A DNA stretch of 64,000 nucleotides, taken from the NCBI GenBank assembly GCA_003116995.1, contig BDSL01000114.1, forward strand, positions 244,104-308,103, written 5' to 3'. Shown piece by piece: positions 56,605-64,000 of the stretch. A program made the translations under genes and the position numbers. The notes below the pieces were generated by a model. The model worked only from the letters and a program-made list of their open reading frames with translations, did not search any database and was not told the DNA's origin. This stretch comes from Yamagishiella unicocca. Its lineage: Eukaryota > Chlorophyta > Chlorophyceae > Chlamydomonadales > Volvocaceae. The first letter of the stretch is position 1. Every line of letters begins with the position of its first letter.

Positions 56605-59600
56605 ATGGCGCCAAAGTCAGCTTACCAAGCTCGCGCTGTTGCGGTTACTGGCAGCGGTAGCGCCAGTGCCAGCGCCAGTGGTTCGCGTTACCTGCTAGTC
56701 GGGAAACAGAACCTTGCCGAGATTGTGAGGGATGCTCCCAAATGCAGGCCGGGCTCGGTACGGTATATGCCGGGGATCCGAAAGGTGTGTCGTGTGTTGT
56801 AGACCAGTGCAGCGCTGGCGTGAAAGTTTGACATGATGTGTGCTTGTGGTTGCTCACAGGAGATTGATGCCAGGAACGTTGCGTTGCACACGCGTGCGGC
56901 TAGGACGTCTGGGTCATATGCTGGAGTGTTGGCGTCTGCAATGGACAGCATGAGGGTCTACAACATGCCCGGCAACGTAAATGCATGCATCCCTGCAGCG
57001 GCGGCTTTGGGGGTGCAGGTGAACGGGTCGGAGTTCGACACCAGCCAGCCTGGGGCTATGGCCGACATGAAGGTAAGGGGACTTGCTACAAGGATTACGA
57101 CTGAGAATGCTTTTGTTGAACGATGGTGTTCACACTGACTGTGAGTTTATTCAAAATTTTGTAGAAGGCGTTGCTGGCAGCGGCTTATGACGACGGTGCC
57201 ACGCTAAAGGAGTTCACGGTTAAGCAGCTGCTTTCCGTTGCTGAGTCTACCTGGGACATTGGGCTCTCAACCCTGATCCGTGGCTGGGTCCGACGGCTTG
57301 AGTCCCAGGGAGCGGGACAAGGCGCAATGGTAGACGGCGATACAGCTAAGTGCCTTTTGGATGCCGTGGTAGGGCAGAACAAGGTGAACGTGCTGGTGCT
57401 GTCGGCGCCCCTTGGCGCTCTGGACGGTGCCCAGTATGACGTCGGCAACGGCCATTCGGCGGGGCTGCTTGCAACGTTCATACCCACGGAGAAATGGTGT
57501 GCGACCCTGCAGCTGTCCACTGAAGCTGGACAGGAGTGCGTGATTCCTGGCGACGAGGTCACTATCATCCTGATCAGCCGCGCGCATGGGTACACCATTG
57601 CACTGGATGGTGCAGAGCTGAACCTCGTTTACGATGCGGAGAAGGTGGATGCTGTACCAGCGATGGAAGAAGCCTATGTCTGCATTGGTGAGTGTGGAGG
57701 GGTATGTGAATGTTGTGCCTTGTGTCCGCTCTTCGAAGACGTAATGTATGTGGCGACAATGTGGTCGAAAATTCAAGGCGTAACTACTTTAAATGTGGAT
57801 GGAGGTTTCCATAGGGACGGTTGTGTAAAGTACGGGAAGATGCTTTACTCGTACAGGCCGATAAGAACTGGTATATGTTCATATCATGTAGTTGCGCCTG
57901 CTTACTGTTCTTGTATAGAATATGCCTGTTAGGTAAAGGGAATGGCAGGTTCAGCAGGTTCATCTTCACCCGTGAACAAGCAGATTAGGTGCATTTCCTT
58001 TAGTGACTTCGTGGCTATTTAGTTGATAGGGTTGTCTCTTGAGCATATGTTCTTGATTGTGGTTGGTTCTGCACAGGTCGCGCGCCAGCGACCGAGATTC
58101 CGGCAGCGGCCAGCGGCGGCCATCGCTCGGAGAAGACGGGCGCGTTGACGGTGGATGTTGCGGCGTCCGAAACTGGTAAGCATGGCTGGAGGGATTGGAC
58201 CGGAGCATTGTTTTCCTGTACTTGCTCGTTGTAAGTAACCTAGCGTAGTGCGAATTGGATGCAAGTGATGCCTGCGATCTTTTATGTTATTTTGCAGGCG
58301 TCACCGGCGATGAGGACGTATTCGCTGCGGAGTTTTCCGGCCGGGAGTTCATGTTCGGCTCGCAGTCGGCGGACATTGCTGGAGCCTTCGGTAGGGGAAT
58401 GCTGGGCGGGTAGGGTGATTGGATGCTGCGCTGGAGGGTTTTGGATAGGAACGCTAAGGCAGGTGGGTTAGGGTGAGGCCAGGGTGGTTGGCATGGTTGC
58501 GTGCATAGACTCAACAGTGGAAGCTGAATATGTACAACATTGGAACCTTTGTACATGCGACTCCGTGTTGCTGGGCGGGTAGGGTGATTGGATGCTGCGC
58601 TGGAGGGTTTTGGATAGGAACGCTAAGGCAGGTGGGTTAGGGTGAGGCCAGGGTGGTTGGCATGGTTGCGTGCATAGACTCAACAGTGGAAGCTGAATAT
58701 GTACAACATTGGAACCTTTGTACATGCGACTCCGTGTTATGGGATGTTGTCTATCACATTTCTTGCTCACTTGTTGGTGTTACCTCACAGGTGGCGCGCC
58801 CGCTGTGGACATTTCGGCTCCGGTTTGCCTGGGCCGCCGCACGGAAAAGATCGGCTCGCAGATGGGGGGTGCTGGTGCTGCAGCTGCTGGAACTGGTAAG
58901 CGAGGACTGTGTGGTAGGGGTTTGTTGCGGAGCGGGGATGGTTTGTTTGAAGGGTGTTGAAACGTGTGCGGGTTTGCAATGGTTCACAGAATGCGTTTCA
59001 GTACGTACCGAACGTATGGCTGGGTCAAATACCAATGGCTGGTTCGTTCCTAGCCTGGATTGCGGACAGTTGGATAACTTTCTGAGATAGTAAGTGAAGG
59101 ATCTGCTTGTTATTGCACAGGCGTCGTTCCCGTGGTGGGCGCTTCCACTGCGGGCATCGCGGGCCGACCCATCATGCATGGCTCTCAGTCGGCAGATGCC
59201 GCTAAAACCCCTGGTGAGCGATGGCTGGGCTGGAGGCATGGACTGCGGGAACATAATATGGGTTGTGCTTATGGGTCTGCATAAAAAAATTCTTAGACGC
59301 TTTGCAGTGCGGACCAACTGTGCTCCTGTATGTCATCCCACAGGTGATTTGTCCGGACCTGAGTACCCGCCGCTGAGATCATCACGCGAGATTGGCGGCG
59401 TGCCGTCCAACATCGGCCGCTCGGAGGTGGTGGCTGCTACTTGTTCAAACGGAGCGCGCTATGCGGAGATGGCTGCCCGCGCTGCTGTGCCGACGGGAGG
59501 CGACACGCGGCCTAGCTCAGGCAAAGCCGGCCCAACCGTGCAGCGGCGGGGCGCAAGCGTGCAGGTGCCTTCGATTGCACAGCGCGTCACCAAGGCAAAC

Positions 59601-62600
59601 AATGCATCGCAAGCAAGCCAGGAAGGTGGACGATGCTTGGAGTCATGCATGGGCCAGGCTGGTGTAGGCGTACCAGAGAGAGGCACGGTCCGTCCGGCGG
59701 CAGGTAAGTGCATAGTTGTGTCAATCGCCCTAATTATGTGTGGTCGGGAAGGGGACATTGTTCAGGGGAAATGCCGTGCTGCAAGCCGATAACATGCTGT
59801 GCGGCTTGCATCATGGATGATTTGTCTTGAAGTGTGTGTTTGTTGATGGCAGGGTATTATGGTGGGTTGTTATTGTGCATGCAGGTGACCGACGTTCTTG
59901 CAAGATCACCGAGGGGGCCGACGGATATCACGTGGTGGCTGTCGGCCGCCATCCTGGCATGGGGCAGAAGGACGCCATGGCCGGTAGGTCGACATGAATT
60001 GGGGAAGGCGTTGCGCGTGGGGCGTGAGGTGGTTATCAGTATACAGGGGGTCACGTAGGCCCCAGAGGTCCATAGGGAGGTTGAGACTGGAACCGCAGAG
60101 ACCGGGTCTGCGGAGTTGCGTTGGGGGGTTGGATTGGGTCTGCAGGGTTGCATTTGGGAGTTTGGGTTGGGGTCCGCAGCGTCGTTTTGGGGGGTTGGGA
60201 CTGGGGCCGCAGAGTTCGCGTTGGGGGGTTGGGACTGGGGCCACAGACGTCATGTTGGGGGGTTGGGACCGTGGCCGCAGCGTCGTTTTGGGGGGTTGGG
60301 ACTGGAGCCGCAGAGGCCGCGTTGGGAGGTTGGGACCTGGGCCGCAGAGGTCGAGTTGGGGGTTGGGAGTGGGGCCGCAGAGGTCGCGTTGGGGGTTGGG
60401 AGTGGGGCCGCAGAGGTCGCGTTGGGGGTTGGGACCGAAGACAAAGTGTCTCGTTAGGGGGTTGAGACTGGGGCCGCAGAGGTCACGTTGGGGGTTGGGA
60501 CCCTTGCCGCAGCTTCGTTTTGGGGGAAAGATGTTCCGACTTTTATGCTGCAATGTGTTTTGTATGTGTCCAGATGTGATGCAGTCGAACCGCTACTCGC
60601 CTCTTCCGGAGGACGACCCTGGTGACAGCGACGTGGAGATGGCGGAGGGCTACACCCGGGAGGACCCACCCCTGAGGCAGTTTAAGAGGCTGCGTCAGAA
60701 TCTGTCAACTGGCGGCGCAACTGGAAGGAGTCGGCCAGGCGATGGACGTGCGGGCGTCAAGGCTGTTGACCGGGGCGGCCAGCGTTTGAGCACCGGTAAG
60801 TGTCGATATAAATGGAAGGTCACACGTAAGAGTTTTGATGGAATCACACGGAGTGCACGGAAAGCGATTAAGAGCCGTAGTGATAAAATGCAGGATTAGT
60901 AAGGAGAATGCTTGGAAGCAAGGTCGGTCTTGTGAACCCATTGGGATATAGTTGCGATACAGGCAGGGCTGTGTTGGGGGGAGGGGCATATGGCAAAGTA
61001 GAGGGCGTTGTAAGGTGCCGAGATTGCCAGGCAGGCGGCAGAACATGTGCCGACGGTCAGGAAGCTGGCTGACATGTGTGCGAGCGTGGGAGGATGGGGG
61101 GAGGTATATACAGGATGCATAACGCGTGTTTGCCACCACGTTCCCTACAGGTATCGAGAAGCCTGTGACCGGCTCAGGTATCGCGGCAGAGGTCAGCTCG
61201 GAAACCGAGACGGACATCAGCAGCGACGATGGCGTTGTGGCGGGGATTCACATTCGGGAAAAGGAACGCGCAGCACGCAGGCAGCAAAGAAGGCTCGTGG
61301 GCATCGTCGTCGCAAAGTTGCTCGGTCAGGTGAGCTTGTGGGATGAGACGATCGGGTTGTACCCGTTGGATCGAACGATAAATGCTTTTGGTGTACGTGG
61401 GTAGATGTCATGCCGCTTGAGGGGGCATAGGACGGCGGGGTATTTGTGTAATGTGTGCTAGGTTTGACGAGAGTGCATGTGATGTGCACACCGCAGGCGA
61501 TGAAGAAGCCTCTGAAGGAATCCTGATCGGCAGTCAGGATTCCGTGGTGTTTACATGTGAGGTGCCAGCGCCTGGATCCGCGCTGCCAGCCCGCCGGGAC
61601 ACACCAGGTACAAGAACGTGCATGGGAAGTTCTGGGTGGTTGTATTGAGGGGTTGAGGTAGTCTGTGACGGCGGTTGTAAGGGAGGTGCTAAACAGAGGT
61701 GCTAATTGGTATGGGATTTCCGGCGTTTGAGTTGTACAAGCACATAAAAGAGGGGCTTGGTGATGTGACGTGCTTAATAACAATCTGATGCGCGAAGATT
61801 CCGATGGTTTACAAGAGGACTGTTGTTGTCGCATGCGTATGCTAACAATGGTTCTTTGCGTCTTCACAGGCACATCGAAGGGCAAGGGCGGTGCATACGG
61901 TGATGCTGAAGATATCAACGACGACGAGGACATAGATGGCGGGGATGCGGAAAAAGACAGTGAGTGCGAAGAGCTACCTGCAGAATATGCGCACGATGCA
62001 AACCGTCGGTTGGAGTGGGATGTTGGAAACCGGTTACTGGAGCAACTTGAAACGGATGAAGTGGAGCATTTTATGGCAGGGAGGGTAGGGAATGGGATCC
62101 GATAGGAAACTTGGCAAACATGTTCCATGCAGCTACAGAAAAGCATAGCGCTTCTCGCCGTAGGGATTGGAACATGTTCCTGGAGATTGTGTACGGGAGG
62201 GTTGTGAGCCAAGTTTGGAGGACATGACTTGGCCGCCAACCGTCGACGACTGGCTGAAGTTTCTTGCTCGCGGTCGGGAGAGAGTCTCGTCGTACGTAAG
62301 GTTCAATAACTTGGTTGCGAATGTCGCACCAATCTGGACTCATGCACTTTACTCGTGCGAGGAAGATGACGCAATTCGAAGCCGATCACGTATTGCGTAC
62401 AAAATTCAAACTCAAAAGATGAAATGCAGATTCGCCGTGAGTTCGGGGTGGGTGTAAGGCAAGTCATGGGCATTACTATGGAGGAGGCTCGAAATGGGCC
62501 TTTTTACGTAGACTCTGGGTCTGTGCTAGGCATCAGTATGGGGGTAGCGTGGACTATTGGAACAGTAATGGGGGGACGAAGGCCGCGGAGTGTGACGAGT

Positions 62601-63790
62601 TTAAAGGTGAAGGACATCGTCATGCGCGCGTACGCAGTTATGGTAAATGGAGAACGGCATTTAGTGCCAGGCATACATGAGCTAAAGTGGAGAGATGAGA
62701 AGGTGGACTTCTATTCTGGGCCTCGCATGAGCAGTGACCGGTACGACTTCACACGTGAGACTGGATGGCGATTTCTGAAGACAAGGCCTTCGTACTGGGT
62801 ATACCGTCTGATGGTGATGCGCGGATTGTTTGAGGGTGGGGACCCGCTGAGCCACAAAATCGTAAAAGATGGGGACGTATTGCGACTGAAAGATGAAGCG
62901 TTAGATTACTTTTTGATATGTGATTCGGGGTCCGAGGATTGGATTGATACCATGCCAGTGTCTGTCAACATGCTTGGGGAATGGACACGTCAGGTCTTGT
63001 TGCGTATGGGGTGTCCGGCACGTACGTATTCAGCGCACCGCCGTGGGTGTGTTACCCGAGCATGCATCCGGGATGTTATCAAAAGTCAGGGGCAAAAATT
63101 GCAGGAAGACACAGTGAATGCAATTGGGGGTGGTTGGCAGTTAGGTACAGGGATACAGACAATTATGAAAGTGTACGCCTCAGCAGTAATGGATGCGTGT
63201 GCTAGTTTGGGTCTGGGTATACCAACGATGATGAGTGGGAAGCGAGGTATGCAGCGTTTATAGGGCGGGATTGGGAACCCACTGAACGTATTTTGGATGT
63301 CGGAAGTCCAGATATTCCCCTGGGTGTGAAGCATGTTATCAGGACTCATCCGAGGCTTGTGCCGCTGCGTGCAGAGTTGAACCTAGTAGTGAAGAAGATC
63401 CTGCGGGAAGCGTTGGTAAATATTTACGTAACCCCTGTGAGTCGGTATAGGGAAATGCGTAGTACCTTCACTGCTTACATGGCGTTGCTGCGGAAGAGTG
63501 GAGATGTGCGGAAAGTTGCTCTTATCCAGCGATACACATACCTGCGGAAAGAGCGCAGAGTGGTCCGTTTATCGGTTTCGGTAGGTTTGTCGAAACAGTT
63601 ACACGAGGTGTATGCGGTACGGTTTGCCGGTGGTCGGCGGGTGACCGCACATGATGCAGTTTGGGGGGTTTGTGGTGTGATAATCGGGCGTGCACCGTGG
63701 GAAGCGAAGGGGTTCAGCCAAGAGCATTGGGCCCTAAGCTGTATTTTTCAACCTCTCAAGCGGATGGACAGTGAGGAATATTCTAGCTAG
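56605..63790 (+). CDS. Multi-exon protein with C-terminal tyrosine recombinase (mobile-element candidate)
   Basis: Exons: 56605-56784, 56860-57072, 57165-57687, 58077-58175, 58298-58390, 58791-58895, 59121-59213, 59344-59703, 59885-59983, 60574-60795, 61151-61324, 61497-61607 and 61870-63790. About 1,400 aa. The start at 56605 (MAPKSAYQ) is preferred because the in-frame Met at 56515 overlaps the TATA. From the third exon's end on, every intron is phase 1. The small middle exons repeat a GSQ-containing motif (FGSQSAD, HGSQSAD, KIGSQMG, IGSQDS). Then come a basic stretch (KERAARRQQRR), an acidic stretch and the recombinase. The recombinase has Arg I in GGRRPRSVTSLKVKDI, box II HxxR in SAHRRG, then AIGGGWQ and the putative nucleophile in IMKVYAS. 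The last exon is open only with four frame changes, so the copy may be dead or mis-sequenced. A TGTAA lies at 63829-63833. It resembles Crypton- or DIRS-type recombinases, but no reverse transcriptase was seen. Confidence 0.75.
58401..58738 (+). repeat. 169-bp perfect tandem duplication in an intron
   Basis: Copies at 58401-58569 and 58570-58738 begin GCTGGGCGGGTAGGGTGATT and appear identical. They lie between recombinase-gene exons 58298-58390 and 58791-58895. Confidence 0.92.
60057..60535 (+). repeat. G-rich minisatellite, about 34-bp units
   Basis: Irregular units around GGTTGGGACTGGGGCCGCAG with AGGTCGCGTTGGGG occur about a dozen times, in the intron between recombinase-gene exons 59885-59983 and 60574-60795. 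Frames through it are open but repetitive and are not called as coding. Confidence 0.9.
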
Positions 63791-64000
63791 CATGTACGAG
63801 ACCAGGCCACACCCGCATAGTGCATGTGTGTAAGCGATAAGCTGAATCCGTCCATGTGTCCATTGCTGATTGCCTGCAGGCTACGTTATTGGGATGGTGA
63901 ATGCCTGCACGGATGTCCCGCAGCACTATTTCAGAATTTCGGAGCGCGCACACGATAAAGGTGGCTGTTACTGTTGCAATCTTTGCATCCGGTTCGTGTC
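63791..64000. other. 3' flank of the recombinase gene to the window edge
   Basis: Contains TGTAA at 63829-63833, 39 bases after the stop, a plausible volvocine polyadenylation signal. No coding frame or terminal repeat was recognised before the edge. Confidence 0.4.

Noticed and set aside
59994..60540. Open frame through the G-rich minisatellite as part of the recombinase protein
   Set aside because: The frame is repetitive in all phases. A clean donor at 59983 and acceptor at 60573, both phase 1, remove it.

Overview
This window looks like nuclear DNA of a volvocine green alga (Chlamydomonas/Gonium/Volvox group). The exons are GC-rich and short, the introns are GT..AG and rich in low-complexity sequence, and many introns and intergenic stretches carry dispersed repeats. 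Several products have a volvocine or plant-like character: a TIR-like/TPR protein, a plant-type RNI-like LRR protein, a plant-type alpha/beta hydrolase and an N-carbamoylputrescine amidase. Gene models were built by hand from reading frames, splice signals and phase agreement. No expression data were available.

Layout. At 234-911 (-) is the 5' part of a secreted beta-helix-like gene that runs off the left edge. 1.4-5.7 kb is repeat debris. 5.7-7.9 kb (-) is a TIR-like plus TPR gene. 7.9-12.3 kb has no convincing gene. 12.3-20.95 kb (-) is a long LRR gene whose largest intron carries nested repeats. 21.8-22.4 kb (+) is a small coiled-coil protein. 24.5-26.5 kb (-) is an RRM protein. 26.5-31.9 kb is mostly repeats. 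31.9-33.6 kb (-) is a small ubiquitin-like protein. 34.0-37.0 kb (-) is a J-domain protein, divergent from a serine alpha/beta hydrolase at 37.2-39.75 kb (+). 43.7-50.3 kb (-) is a ten-exon Hsp70-like protein without a recognisable substrate-binding domain, divergent from an eight-exon N-carbamoylputrescine amidase at 50.9-54.2 kb (+). At 54.87-55.14 kb (-) is the 3' two-thirds of a histone H3 gene with its 3' stem-loop, cut at codon 46. From there to the right edge lies AT-richer DNA with a long gene (56.6-63.8 kb, +) of at least 13 exons. Its C-terminus is a tyrosine recombinase and its middle is made of small exons that are all bounded by phase-1 introns.

The most unusual item is this last block. 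It appears to be a tyrosine-recombinase mobile element, or a remnant of one, that starts inside a histone H3 gene. Its recombinase exon needs four reading-frame changes, all in the same direction. Second in interest is the Hsp70-like protein, whose ATPase motifs are intact but whose substrate-binding domain is replaced by a short unrelated tail. The host genes do not form one pathway. The amidase belongs to plant-type polyamine synthesis, and the J-protein and Hsp70-like protein are both chaperone-related but nothing shows that they are partners.
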